Assembly: GCA_038321775.1 (NCBI GenBank)
Contig: JBBQFI010000001.1
Location: 124,001 to 188,000, forward strand
Direction of reading: 5' to 3'
Length of the DNA: 64,000 nucleotides
Origin: JBBQFI01 sp038321775
Lineage (GTDB): Bacteria; Verrucomicrobiota; Verrucomicrobiia; Chthoniobacterales; UBA10450
Below are positions 7,187 through 16,837 of the stretch, piece after piece. Below the pieces are notes generated by a model. The model did no database searches. It worked only from the letters and a program-made list of their open reading frames with translations, and was not told the DNA's origin. Numbering within the stretch: the stretch's first letter is position 1; the number at the start of each line of letters is the position of its first letter. Both the position numbers and the translations under genes were made by a program.

Positions 7187-9784
7187 TTATTCCGCCGATT
7201 CGGCGACCTTTTCAGATTCCGCGTCCGCGGTTTCCTGACTGACAACTGGCGCGATCGCCTGCAATTTTTCCACACCACGCAGATCCATTAATTTCACGCC
7301 CATCGCGTTCCGGCCGGTTTCGCGAATCTCTTTCACGCGCGTTCGCACCATCTGCCCTTTGGTCGTGATGAGCATGAGCTCGTCCTGATCGGTGACTGAG
7401 AGCGCCCCAACGACATCGCCAGTTTTCTCGCCGGTTTTCATCGTGATGATGCCTTTGCCTCCGCGCGACTGCTTGCGGTATTCCTCGAATGACGTTCGCT
7501 TGCCGATTCCGTTCTCACCGGCCACTAACAGCATGGCGTCGGAATTGACGATGGCATTGGCGACAACGTGATCGCCTTTGCGCGGGCGAATACCCCAAAC
7601 GCCGACGGTGCTGCGGCCCTGGTCTCGCAACTGTTCCTCATGAAAGCGGAGACTCATTCCGTTTCGGGTAATCAACACAATTTCATTATTGCCACTCGTC
7701 AGCTTCACATCGATCAGCCGATCGCCTTCTTCGATTTTGATGGCGATGATGCCTCCTTTGCGGATGTTGCTGAAGTCGGACAGGTTCGATTTCTTGACGA
7801 TGCCGGAGCGCGTAGCAAAAACGACGTGCAAGTTTTCGTCCCACGTTTCATCCACAATGTTCGCGCCAGTGCCGGAACTCTTCGATTGCACGCGAATGGT
7901 GGCTGCGATCTTTTCGTCGGTGCGCAACTCGAGCAGATTGGCAATGGATCGCCCTTTGGTCGTTCGGCCCATCTCTGGAATTTCGTAAACCTTCTCCACG
8001 TAAACGCGTCCGGATTCAGTAAAGAACATCAGGTAATCGTGCGTAGTTGCGGTGAAGAGATGTTCGACAAAGTCGCCTTCTTCTTCTTCCGTCGCGCCTT
8101 CGCGCGTGGCCATTCCGATGACGCCTTTTCCGCCGCGACGCTGCGCGCGAAATGCGCTCACTGCCGTGCGTTTAATAAAACCGCCATGCGTGATGCTGAT
8201 GATGCAACCCTCATTCGCGATGAGATCCTCCATGTTGATCTCACCTTCATCGGGCACCAATTGGGTAAGGCGAGGGGAGGCGTATTTGTCGCGAATCTCG
8301 CGCAGCTCTTTTTTGATTATCGTGAAAACGCGCTGCTCTTTCGCGAGAATGTCGCGCAAATCTTTGATCGTCTCGAGTAGCTCTTTGTATTCGTTGATGA
8401 CCTTCTCGCGCTCGAGCCCGGTCAATTGATACAAACGCAAATCGAGAATTTGATTGGTCTGATGTTCGCTGAATGCGTAACGACCTTCCGTCAGGCGCGT
8501 TTCGTTGCGAATGAGAACGCCGATCTGTTCGACCTGGCGTTTCGTAAAATCGAAGGCGAGAAGTTTTACGCGCGCTTCCTCGCGATTGGCCGAGCCGCGG
8601 ATAATGCGAATGAACTCGTCGAGATTCGCCAGCGCGATCAGGTAACCTTCCAGCGTCTCCGCGCGCTCTTCTGATTTACGCAGCTCAAAACGCGTGCGTC
8701 GCAGCACGACTTCGCGACGATGATCGATGTAAGCCTGATTTGCTTCTTTGAGCGGAAGGAGTTTCGGCCGGCCGTGATCAATCGCCAGCATGTTGACCGC
8801 GAACGAACTCTCCATCGCGGTATGCTTGTAAAGATTGTTGAGGACGATCTTCGGATTTCCGTCCCGCTTGAGTTCGATGACAACGCGGGTGTTTTCATCC
8901 GATTCATCGCGGATGGCGGAGATGTCGGAAAGAACTTTGTCGTTAACCAAGGACGCGATGCGTTCCACGAGCGTGGCGCGATTCACGTTGTACGGAATTT
9001 CCGTGATCACGATTTGCTCGCGGTTACCCTTGAGTTCTTCTACGCCGGCTTTGCCGCGCACTTTCATGCTGCCGCGCCCGGTCTCGAGATATTGTTTTAC
9101 CCCGGCGAGGCCGAGGATCGCGCAACCGGTCGGGAAATCGGGACCCTTCACGAAATTCCGCAGCTCATCGATCGTGATTTCCGGATTATCAATCTGCGCA
9201 CAAATGCCATCGATTACTTCGCCCAGATTGTGCGGCGGCATATTCGTGGCCATGCCGACGGCGATACCCGTTCCCCCATTGACGAGAAGATTTGGAAAAG
9301 CGGACGGAAAAACTGTCGGCTCAGTGCGCGTCTCGTCGTAGTTCGGGACAAAGTCGACCGTGTCTTTGTCCATGTCGGTCATGAGCGCGGCGCCGAGATG
9401 GGTCATGCGCGCTTCGGTGTACCGCATCGCAGCCGGCGGATCGCCTTCGACCGATCCGAAATTTCCCTGGCCGTCAACGAGCCTTTCCCGCATCGCCCAC
9501 GGCTGAGCCATGTGCACGAGTGTCGGATAAATTACCGCTTCGCCATGCGGGTGATAGTTACCGCTCGTATCGCCGCAAATCTTTGCACACTTTCGATGCT
9601 GGCGATTTGGGAAGAGCGAAAGATCGTGCATCGCATAGAGGATGCGACGCTGCGATGGTTTCAATCCATCGCGCGCATCCGGCAGCGCGCGCGAGATGAT
9701 GACCGACATGGAGTAATCGAGAAATGATCTCGACACTTCTTCGGCGACATTAATCAGTTCTACTTTTTCGTTGGCGTTATACAC
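7187..9784 (-). CDS. gyrA: DNA gyrase subunit A
   Basis: An 865-residue GyrA. The breakage-reunion domain has the active-site Tyr at residue 122 (MRYTEARM), the same number as in E. coli. The C-terminal DNA-wrapping domain carries the GyrA box QRRGGKG, which separates it from ParC. It forms A2B2 with GyrB, introducing negative supercoils with ATP. The quinolone-determining region reads HPHGEAVIYPTLV: position 83 is Ala (Ser in E. coli) and 87 is Pro (Asp in E. coli). These residues normally hold the water-metal bridge to fluoroquinolones, so low intrinsic sensitivity is inferred. Downstream partner of gyrB on the minus strand, with a palindromic repeat in the 124-base gap. Confidence 0.97.
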   Translation of the reverse strand: MYNANEKVELINVAEEVSRSFLDYSMSVIISRALPDARDGLKPSQRRILYAMHDLSLFPNRQHRKCAKICGDTSGNYHPHGEAVIYPTLVHMAQPWAMRERLVDGQGNFGSVEGDPPAAMRYTEARMTHLGAALMTDMDKDTVDFVPNYDETRTEPTVFPSAFPNLLVNGGTGIAVGMATNMPPHNLGEVIDGICAQIDNPEITIDELRNFVKGPDFPTGCAILGLAGVKQYLETGRGSMKVRGKAGVEELKGNREQIVITEIPYNVNRATLVERIASLVNDKVLSDISAIRDESDENTRVVIELKRDGNPKIVLNNLYKHTAMESSFAVNMLAIDHGRPKLLPLKEANQAYIDHRREVVLRRTRFELRKSEERAETLEGYLIALANLDEFIRIIRGSANREEARVKLLAFDFTKRQVEQIGVLIRNETRLTEGRYAFSEHQTNQILDLRLYQLTGLEREKVINEYKELLETIKDLRDILAKEQRVFTIIKKELREIRDKYASPRLTQLVPDEGEINMEDLIANEGCIISITHGGFIKRTAVSAFRAQRRGGKGVIGMATREGATEEEEGDFVEHLFTATTHDYLMFFTESGRVYVEKVYEIPEMGRTTKGRSIANLLELRTDEKIAATIRVQSKSSGTGANIVDETWDENLHVVFATRSGIVKKSNLSDFSNIRKGGIIAIKIEEGDRLIDVKLTSGNNEIVLITRNGMSLRFHEEQLRDQGRSTVGVWGIRPRKGDHVVANAIVNSDAMLLVAGENGIGKRTSFEEYRKQSRGGKGIITMKTGEKTGDVVGALSVTDQDELMLITTKGQMVRTRVKEIRETGRNAMGVKLMDLRGVEKLQAIAPVVSQETADAESEKVAESAE

Positions 9785-9820
9785 GATTCGTTAGGGCAAT
9801 TAGAAACACGCGGTCATACA

Positions 9821-9893
9821 GTCATGCTGAGCGAAGCTAAAATCTCTTGATCGCCTGACGGGTCGTGAGGTCCCTCGCTTCGTTCGGGATGAC
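9821..9893. repeat. Palindromic intergenic repeat (copy A) between gyrB and gyrA
   Basis: An imperfect inverted repeat: the left arm GTCATGCTGAGCGAAGC mirrors the right arm GCTTCGTTCGGGATGAC. A related element lies at 34705-34809. Repeats of this look are common between genes in many bacteria. Here it would be transcribed inside the gyrBA message. Confidence 0.75.
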
Positions 9894-9908
9894 AAATAGG
9901 GGGCCCCA

Positions 9909-12500
9909 TCACACGTCGAGATTTCGCACGTTGAGCGCGTTGTCTTCGATGAACTGGCGGCGTGGTTCAACCACGTCGCCCATCAGGATGGTAAACATTT
10001 TGTCGGCATCTACTGCGTTGTCGTCATTCAAATCCACCTTGAGCAGCTTGCGCTTCTCGGGATCCATCGTGGTGTTAAACAACTCCTTCGCGTTCATTTC
10101 GCCGAGGCCTTTAAAGCGTTTGATCTGCACGCCACGGCGACCAATTTCTAAAATCTTTTCGAGGATTTCCGGAATAGAAAATAACGGATGCGAAACGGCG
10201 CGATCGCCTTCGCCTTCGATCAATTCGAAGATCGGCCGATCGCTCGCAGAGAAATGATTTACCTTTAGCCCCTTGCGCGCGAGTTCCGCGATAAGCTTTT
10301 GGATCGTGGTCGATTCATGCAATTCAACCAGCTTGCCGCGACGACGGTTGCCGTTTTTCGAAGAGACAGCGGGTGTGGCAACAAGCGGTAACAATTCCTG
10401 CCCCATTTCAATATCAAAAAGACTGAGGTCCAGGTTCGCCTCGTGGAATTCACGCACGGAGCGTTCGTCATGGAAATAATGCACAGTCTCCTCATTTCCA
10501 TCGCGAACCTTCACCAGATAAGCGGGCAATTTGCCCGACTTCTCGTTGCGTTCCGCGAGAAAACTCTCGAAATCGCCGCCGTGTCGGCGCACGGATTCAT
10601 TTAGTTTCGCAAGCCTTTCGAGCGATTCGAGAATGTCCTTCAGTTGCGCAGCGCTGATCTCTTTTTCGTCGGCAAGATTCTTGAGCCGCACATCTTCCGC
10701 GCCTAACGAAATCAAAATCTTATTCAGCTGCACGTCGTCATCGACGTACTCTTCGCGTTTCTTGCGTTTGATTTGATAGAGCGGCGGTTGCGCGATGTAA
10801 ATTTTTCCAGCGCGCACGAGCTCGGTCATCTGTCGATAAAAGAACGTCAGGAGCAATGTCCGAATGTGCGATCCATCAACATCCGCGTCCGTCATGATGA
10901 TGATGCGACCGTAACGAAGCCGCGACATGTCGAAGCGACCCTCATCCTTGCCGTTCCCATCTTCCCTCGACTTACCGATGCCCGTACCAATCGCGGTAAT
11001 CATCGACTGGATTTCGTTGTTTTTAAGAAATTGATCTTCGCGCGCTTTCTCCACGTTGATGAGCTTGCCGCGGATCGGAAGAATCGCCTGATAGCGTCGA
11101 TCGCGACCTTGTTTGGCGGAACCGCCAGCCGAATCGCCCTCGACGATGTAAAGTTCCGTCAATTCCGGATCACGCTCGGAACAATCCGCCAGCTTTCCTG
11201 GAAGACCGCCGCCGGTCAGCGCGCCTTTACGAATTGTTTCACGTGCTTTCCGCGCCGCCTCGCGTGCACGCGCCGCAGTCAAAACCTTCTCGAAAATTCT
11301 TTTCGCAACCGGCGGGTTTTGATCGAAGAAGGTCATCAGCCCGTCGTAAACAATCGAGTTTACGATTCCGTCGATCTCGGTATTAACGAGCTTCACTTTT
11401 GTCTGCGATTCGAACCGCGGATTGGGCAGCTTTATGCTCAATACGCAAACCAAACCTTCACGCGCGTCATCGCCCGAAATTGAAGGATCCTTGTCCTTCA
11501 TCAAATTGTTCGACTTGGCGTACTGATTGACCGCTTTCGTTAGGGCGGTCCGGAATCCCGTCAGGTGCGTCCCGCCGTCCGGATTTGGAATAGAATTGGC
11601 AAAGGGAAGAATTTGATCGTTGTAGCTGTCGTTATATTGCAGCACGACATCGATGAAGACCTCATCGCGTTGGCGCGAAATCACCACTGGCTTCGGATGA
11701 ATTACTTGTTTGTTCTCGCCGAGTTGCTTTACGAACTCCTCAATCCCGTATTTGTAAAAGAACGTCTCCTTTTTCGCCGTATCAGGGCGCTCGTCCGTGA
11801 GCGTGATGACCAGACCTGGATTTAAAAACGCGAGCTCGCGCAGCCGTGTCGCCAACCGCTCGAACTTATATTCGGTCGTGATCGTGAAAATCGTCGGATC
11901 GGGCAGAAAAGTGATGAGTGTGCCGGTCGCCTTCTTGTTTTTGACTTCACCGATGACGTCGAGTTTTTGCGTCGTCTTCCCGCGCTCGAAAGCCATGTGA
12001 TAAACTTTGCCGTCGCGCGAAACTTCGACTTTGAACCAATCGGAAAGCGCGTTGACGCATTTTGCGCCGACGCCGTGCAAACCGCCGGAATATTTATACG
12101 CGCCTTGGCCAAACTTTCCGCCCGCGTGAAGATTTGTCAGCACCAGCTCGACGGCCGGCATCTTCCACTTCGGATGCATGTCGACTGGAATGCCGCGCCC
12201 GTTGTCGCGCACAGAAACGGAACCGTCCACGTGAACCGTGACTTCAATCTTCGTGCAAAATCCCGCGAGATGTTCGTCGATTGAGTTATCGAGAACCTCG
12301 AACACCAGATGATGCAAACCACGTTCATCCGGGTCGCCGATATACATGCCTGGGCGTTTCCGGACGGCTTCGAGCCCCTCAAGTTTATCAATCTGCGCCG
12401 CGTCGTATTTCTGGGATTTTTGAATGCTGATGTCGGCGTTTTGGGAATCCTTATCGGTCGGTTCGCTGTCTTGCGGTTGAGGTAAAGCGGCGGCTCGCAT
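9909..12500 (-). CDS. gyrB: DNA gyrase subunit B
   Basis: The ATPase subunit of gyrase. From the chosen start (MRAAALPQ) it has 863 residues; an upstream ATG at 12578 would add 26 residues of non-conserved, proline-rich sequence. The GHKL ATPase begins at KLEGLEAVRKRPGMYIGD, with the N-box ELVLTNLHAGGKFG region following. The TOPRIM core shows EGDSAGGSAKQGRDR and TDADVDGSHIRTL. Between TOPRIM and the C-terminal tail (RFKGLGEMN) lies an insert of roughly 170 residues, as in proteobacterial GyrB, making the protein longer than the 640-residue short form. An exact copy of the dispersed word encodes ISLGA in the insert. Leader of a gyrBA operon. Confidence 0.96.
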   Translation of the reverse strand: MRAAALPQPQDSEPTDKDSQNADISIQKSQKYDAAQIDKLEGLEAVRKRPGMYIGDPDERGLHHLVFEVLDNSIDEHLAGFCTKIEVTVHVDGSVSVRDNGRGIPVDMHPKWKMPAVELVLTNLHAGGKFGQGAYKYSGGLHGVGAKCVNALSDWFKVEVSRDGKVYHMAFERGKTTQKLDVIGEVKNKKATGTLITFLPDPTIFTITTEYKFERLATRLRELAFLNPGLVITLTDERPDTAKKETFFYKYGIEEFVKQLGENKQVIHPKPVVISRQRDEVFIDVVLQYNDSYNDQILPFANSIPNPDGGTHLTGFRTALTKAVNQYAKSNNLMKDKDPSISGDDAREGLVCVLSIKLPNPRFESQTKVKLVNTEIDGIVNSIVYDGLMTFFDQNPPVAKRIFEKVLTAARAREAARKARETIRKGALTGGGLPGKLADCSERDPELTELYIVEGDSAGGSAKQGRDRRYQAILPIRGKLINVEKAREDQFLKNNEIQSMITAIGTGIGKSREDGNGKDEGRFDMSRLRYGRIIIMTDADVDGSHIRTLLLTFFYRQMTELVRAGKIYIAQPPLYQIKRKKREEYVDDDVQLNKILISLGAEDVRLKNLADEKEISAAQLKDILESLERLAKLNESVRRHGGDFESFLAERNEKSGKLPAYLVKVRDGNEETVHYFHDERSVREFHEANLDLSLFDIEMGQELLPLVATPAVSSKNGNRRRGKLVELHESTTIQKLIAELARKGLKVNHFSASDRPIFELIEGEGDRAVSHPLFSIPEILEKILEIGRRGVQIKRFKGLGEMNAKELFNTTMDPEKRKLLKVDLNDDNAVDADKMFTILMGDVVEPRRQFIEDNALNVRNLDV

Positions 12501-12814
12501 CAGTGCCGCAAAACATAGCGAGATCGGGGGTGGCGGCAACAAATATATACGGTGCCCCCAAGTCGTAATGACTACCACATCTGGAGCATCCCGACCCGCT
12601 TAAACGCTTCATTTTGTATAACGCCGAGAGCGACTAACTACCTTATAACTACCGGCAAAATCCCTTTCGAAAATACAGCTGGATAGCCGCAAAATTGAAT
12701 ATTTGCGTGCACTGAGGATATTGCCCCTGCGAGGCCGCGCGCCCGTCGCGCCGACAAAAAAAGGAATTCGTAATCGCGGGTAGAGGATACCTAGAAACAG
12801 GGATTCACCGCTGA
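12501..12814. other. Intergenic region upstream of gyrBA
   Basis: About 310 bases between gyrB and a secreted-protein gene on the same strand. It should hold the gyrBA promoter. I found no convincing -35/-10 pair, terminator or RNA element by eye; the stretch around 12600-12720 is AT-richer than its surroundings. Confidence 0.4.
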
Positions 12815-13405
12815 TTAAGTAGGGCCATCCGCCTTGACCGGAGCGTCGGTAAGAGTGTTCAACACCCGATAGCCGCGGGTGTAACTTTTTTGATAACCCT
12901 TGGCATCGGCGCTGACGTCAAAGACGATCTGCTCTCTATCGTTAAAATTTAAAAATGTGACGCTTCGACTGAAAGGAAAACCCGAAAGATTGTATTGGAA
13001 AATAAACTGCTGGCTTGTCCAGCCGTTGATCGTAATTGGGTTCGCCTTTTCTTCCATCTGAACATTCACCGCATCAGGCGGCAATAAAGAGTGCGCTGCG
13101 ATGCGGTAAGACTCCATGTTCTTTTTGTCGAATGGAGTAGCCGGCGTTAGTTGGGATTTCGATATCTTTACCGCTGCTTGCTTCATATCGCTGAAGAGAA
13201 ATAACGCCGATTCGGAACTCCCGCTTACTGACATTTGGCCGTCCATGTGAAAGGAAAAACGCTTTCCCTCGTCTTGAAAAAAATAGCGCTTACTGGCAGG
13301 ACCAGCATTACCGACGACGGCCTCGTGTGGCGTAAGGTCCAGTGCGAAAAGAGAGGGCGCGGTTGTTACTGCTAAGAACAGAATTCTTGCGAGAGTTTTC
13401 TTCAT
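12815..13405 (-). CDS. Secreted protein of unknown function in pseudopilin cluster 1
   Basis: A 196-residue exported protein. The start MKKTLARILFLAVTTAPSLF gives a classical signal peptide. The reading frame stays open upstream, but that part overlaps the preceding gene and is not signal-like. The mature part looks like a small alpha/beta domain with paired beta strands (VTFLNFNDREQIVFDVSADA), reminiscent of PsbP/DUF1795-like folds; this is a weak impression. It follows a pilin-assembly-like gene by 11 bases, so it probably belongs to that operon. Confidence 0.6.
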   Translation of the reverse strand: MKKTLARILFLAVTTAPSLFALDLTPHEAVVGNAGPASKRYFFQDEGKRFSFHMDGQMSVSGSSESALFLFSDMKQAAVKISKSQLTPATPFDKKNMESYRIAAHSLLPPDAVNVQMEEKANPITINGWTSQQFIFQYNLSGFPFSRSVTFLNFNDREQIVFDVSADAKGYQKSYTRGYRVLNTLTDAPVKADGPT

Positions 13406-13416
13406 ATCACTAATCC

Positions 13417-15288
13417 CTAAAATCTGGCGAGTGCTCCTCGTCGGACGGAGACAGCATCGAGACTGCCCGGAGGCGGATTGTCGACGAAGTTGTCGTCGAA
13501 ACCCCAGACGCGGTTCGGTGGAAGGTAAATGGGATTGGTATCCCATTCGCCGATCGCGATCTGGCTGGTAAAAAGCTCGATCATCGAGCCGGTGTAATTA
13601 AACGTGTTGTTCGACCAGTCTTCGAGGAAGCGAGGGAAGTTGTTCAGGCCACCAGAGTAGCCATACTTTTCTCCCGTGATCGGATTCGTCCAGCCAGATG
13701 GCAAGAAGCCAGCAACAATAGCTGTGTTAACCGTGGTGTCCGATGCGTTTCGCACTGCAAGGGAGCTGCCAGACTGAGTGTCCTTCCAGGCATTGGAAAG
13801 GATGGTAACGGCGTCGCCGAATATTGCGGAAGGAACCCGATCGCTTTGATCCTTCTTCTTTCCAACATTGTAGTCTCCCTCGATGTAAACCGGATTTTGA
13901 CTGGCGACGGTCAGGCCGTCCGAAGGAAGAACTTCGCCATTCGTAATACGAATGCCTTGCGGGTCGCTCGTTGAAATCGCCCCGGTCGTGTCGGTCTGAT
14001 CAATGTAGAGGATGTTGTTAAATCCCGGCGCGGCATTCAACACGGAGTTTGCTTTCGACATATCCAAAGTCGTTAGGTCAATGTTCTGACCTTCGCGCCG
14101 GTCGTAAATCGTTTGCTGGGAAAGGGCGTTCGTCAGCGTTGTCTTCTGCGCATTTGTCAGCGTCGCTCCGTTCTGGGTTGTAATCGTGGTGGTAGTAGTA
14201 ACTTTGCCTTTCGAGTCTTTCGACACATTCATGTGAATGCGAATTCCTGCTTTATTATAAAGACGGCGGTCGGCAATCGGTGTCGGGTCCGGATACGCCG
14301 CGGTGTTCTGGGGAGGCTCGATGAGCTCGCGCATGCTGTCATCGTTCGGATTTTTGTCGCCCGTTGAACTTCCGTCTGGATTAGTTGTAGGATGCAGGAG
14401 GGAAGCGGAGTCTGCTCCCAGCGGTTCCATCCGATCCACCTGGCTTACCTGCTGATCGTAACCACCGCTCGAGAAATCAGGTTGATAAGACGCATTAGGA
14501 ACATAACCGCTCCAGGTCCAAGCCTGAGGTGGGGCGTCGCGTTGCGTGCTTAGCTTAGTGATCGGATCGGTCTCTAACCATTTTCCGTCGATATAGTCTC
14601 CCACGTAAGAAAGATTGCCCGTAAAAGTAAGTGATGGAGAACCGCTCGAGACAGGGGAAGACGAGCTCACGTAGGCCTTGCTGTTCGTGTATACAAGCCC
14701 TTTGATAATCATAGGTGCTGTTCGATACAGTTCGAGGTTATCTTCGAAAAACGCCGTCGCCTGAAAGAGAGGAACAACCGTATAATTTATCGCGCGCTTG
14801 ATTCCGTAAGTCACGGAACGGCCGCCGGTGAATGTTCCAACGAGACGTGCACTTGCAACATAGTTTGAAGTGCTGCCCACCCAGCCTGGATAGTTGGAGA
14901 GATTCATCCTAATGGGAGGGGGAGTAGCAGACGCTGTAGAAACCGGCGCGCCGTACCCGTCGACCGGAACTACTTGCAACGGTCCATCAGACGTCGACGC
15001 GTAGGAGAAACCGGTGAACACCGGTTTTGTCCCCAAATTTGCATTTAGTTGCGTCGTATTCACCGGCTTGTAATAGTTGTTGATCGTTTTAGTCCAAACG
15101 CCATATCCGAAATCAACCGCTCCTTCCGCGGCGGTCCGCAATGCTGAGAAGTCGCGACTGGAGTCCGTCTGACGGAGGGTTCCGGTCGTTAGGTTCATCG
15201 CTATGCCAATAGAGGCGGCAATGAGGAAAATTACGAGCAGAGCTACAATTAATGCCGATGCTTTCTCTTTCTCTCGAATGGTATTCAT
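13417..15288 (-). CDS. PilX-like surface-appendage protein
   Basis: A 623-residue protein with one N-terminal membrane segment (ALIVALLVIFLIAASIGIAMN) directly after a basic start. It is followed by TTGTLRQTDSSRDFSALRTAAEGAVDFGYG, the helix pattern of PilX/minor pilin-like proteins where residues leave the membrane. The large remainder is Ser/Thr/Asn-rich with many beta segments and no catalytic motif that I recognise. It lies 4 bases after a prepilin-like gene in the order V-like, W-like, X-like, which matches minor-pilin operons of type IV pili. Probable role: tip or initiation complex of a pilus-like fibre. Confidence 0.6.
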   Translation of the reverse strand: MNTIREKEKASALIVALLVIFLIAASIGIAMNLTTGTLRQTDSSRDFSALRTAAEGAVDFGYGVWTKTINNYYKPVNTTQLNANLGTKPVFTGFSYASTSDGPLQVVPVDGYGAPVSTASATPPPIRMNLSNYPGWVGSTSNYVASARLVGTFTGGRSVTYGIKRAINYTVVPLFQATAFFEDNLELYRTAPMIIKGLVYTNSKAYVSSSSPVSSGSPSLTFTGNLSYVGDYIDGKWLETDPITKLSTQRDAPPQAWTWSGYVPNASYQPDFSSGGYDQQVSQVDRMEPLGADSASLLHPTTNPDGSSTGDKNPNDDSMRELIEPPQNTAAYPDPTPIADRRLYNKAGIRIHMNVSKDSKGKVTTTTTITTQNGATLTNAQKTTLTNALSQQTIYDRREGQNIDLTTLDMSKANSVLNAAPGFNNILYIDQTDTTGAISTSDPQGIRITNGEVLPSDGLTVASQNPVYIEGDYNVGKKKDQSDRVPSAIFGDAVTILSNAWKDTQSGSSLAVRNASDTTVNTAIVAGFLPSGWTNPITGEKYGYSGGLNNFPRFLEDWSNNTFNYTGSMIELFTSQIAIGEWDTNPIYLPPNRVWGFDDNFVDNPPPGSLDAVSVRRGALARF

Positions 15289-15292
15289 GTTT

Positions 15293-16225
15293 TTATGGGA
15301 TCGTTCGGGGACGAAGTAACGTGTCGACGCGGAGAAAGGTGTTGAAGCTTTTCGCTTGTTGTGTCGCGAGATACTTATTGAATTGCTGATCTTCTACTCG
15401 CATCGCGATGCGCAGGAAGCTTGCTCCCAAAACGGCGCCTGACTCATCCGTGCTTACAATTTTAAAGGGCTTATTCTCGTCCTCAGTGCCTTGCGTTTGC
15501 ATTCCGATCTCGCGACTAAGGACCACATAACCCGACGGGTCGCTGTAATTGGTAACGTTTTCGACGTTGCCATACATCCGGAGCTCGCCGCGACCACTGA
15601 CGGGTACAACTACGAACGCTTTCCGATGCAAAAGAGTTGCTGTCTGCTTTACCGTCGAGTCCCAGGGAATGGCTGCACTTAAGGGATTTTGTAATGTCAC
15701 AGTTAAGGTTTGGCCAGGGTTCGGCGCGGGACTTGGTGAGGGATCCGCCGTTGCCGTAGTAAATGTTTTAACCACCGGGCGGACAGATCCATCGCCCATG
15801 GAAATAACATCATTCGGCGAAGGCGTTGGCGCGGCTAGCGCATTAGTAGAACGTGTTATTTTTAGAGTCGTCACGCCCGCCGCGAGTCCAGTGCCGCTGA
15901 CATTACTCACGACATACGGCCCGCCGATATATCGATCGAGAATTATTCCGGCGGCTGGTCCAGATCCACTCAAAGGAGTGCCATCCGCGTTAATTAACTT
16001 CGGCAGACCATTCGCTTGATTGACCTCGGAATAAATCCGGTCAAGCGCCGATCGCAGAATGGAATTGGATTGATTCAGCGAAAGATTCTTCGCCAACAGC
16101 GTGGCTGAATTCATCAGCAGCGAATAGGCGATGCCGCCAACGATCATTAAAACACCGATCGCAATCGAGATTTCGACAAAGGTATATCCAGTGAGGCATA
16201 ACCTCGGAACAGTTCGTTTCATCAT
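15293..16225 (-). CDS. PilW-like minor pseudopilin
   Basis: A 310-residue prepilin-like protein. The leader ends LTG before YTFVEISIAIGVLMIVGG, a class III signal in which Glu5 of the mature protein is kept, but residue +1 is Tyr rather than Phe/Met. A long N-terminal helix (LLMNSATLLAKN...) and a Ser/Thr/Pro-rich globular part follow. The start overlaps the stop of the previous gene by 4 bases, indicating translational coupling. Processed, if functional, by a prepilin peptidase encoded outside the window. Confidence 0.7.
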   Translation of the reverse strand: MMKRTVPRLCLTGYTFVEISIAIGVLMIVGGIAYSLLMNSATLLAKNLSLNQSNSILRSALDRIYSEVNQANGLPKLINADGTPLSGSGPAAGIILDRYIGGPYVVSNVSGTGLAAGVTTLKITRSTNALAAPTPSPNDVISMGDGSVRPVVKTFTTATADPSPSPAPNPGQTLTVTLQNPLSAAIPWDSTVKQTATLLHRKAFVVVPVSGRGELRMYGNVENVTNYSDPSGYVVLSREIGMQTQGTEDENKPFKIVSTDESGAVLGASFLRIAMRVEDQQFNKYLATQQAKSFNTFLRVDTLLRPRTIP

Positions 16226-16674
16226 TTGTCCAGAGCGCGAAGCGAAGTCATCTCATAAGCGAGCTGACGACCGCGAAAGGTGTATTCCAGTCGAAAGGTG
16301 ATGCGACGAATGTCCGCACTGGGCGTGTTGCTTTCTGCAACGACTGTCCGGTACAACTGGCCCGTAACTTTGTCGGTTCCGTCGCGACTCGTGTAGATCG
16401 TTTCGAGATTGTCGCCGCCGCCGTCATCATCCCAGATGACTTTGTTCGCCGGCATCTTCAGGATGGCTGGCTCGTTGCCGATAGAAAACGGAGCGCCCAT
16501 CGCCGCTTCGATATTGCGTTGCACAATTTCGCGCACGTTGGTCATGATCCGGGTGCTGACTGCGTTTCTGTTCAGAACGAGGAGCGTCGCAATTCCACCG
16601 GCGGCAATCAGGCCTATCAGCGCCACTGCTACCGTGATTTCCACGAGAGAAAGACCATTTTCCCTCGGAAGCAT
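16222..16674 (-). CDS. PilV-like minor pseudopilin
   Basis: A prepilin-type protein with a short leader MLPRENG before LSLVEITVAVALIGLIAAGG; Glu5 is present. I chose the ATG at 16674 because it gives a 7-residue leader. Upstream ATGs at 16767 and 16791 are possible but would give leaders of 38 or 46 residues. The rest (150 residues) fits a small alpha/beta pilin head. First gene of pseudopilin cluster 1, divergent from psd. Confidence 0.7.
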   Translation of the reverse strand: MLPRENGLSLVEITVAVALIGLIAAGGIATLLVLNRNAVSTRIMTNVREIVQRNIEAAMGAPFSIGNEPAILKMPANKVIWDDDGGGDNLETIYTSRDGTDKVTGQLYRTVVAESNTPSADIRRITFRLEYTFRGRQLAYEMTSLRALDK

Positions 16675-16837
16675 GTGCTTTAAATGGAATTTAACGGATT
16701 CGGCAATGTTCTCGTCTGTTCGAGGGTAATGCTTACCTTTTGTCAAATTTCCAAAACGCCGCCGCATTCTGGTATTTATAGCAAAACTCACGCCAAATTT
16801 CCGCGTTTACCTTGACCAAAACTCGCTCGCTACGACG

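Noticed and set aside
8720..9727. 335-codon open frame on the plus strand inside gyrA
   Set aside because: A shadow caused by GC-rich codon structure of gyrA; Arg/His/Asp-rich composition typical of antisense frames.
7187..9784. Acquired quinolone-resistance mutation
   Set aside because: The whole pocket sequence is of a different lineage type (HPHGEAVIYPT), so the residues look ancestral rather than selected.
10773..11483. 236-codon plus-strand frame inside gyrB
   Set aside because: Antisense shadow of gyrB with no recognisable features.
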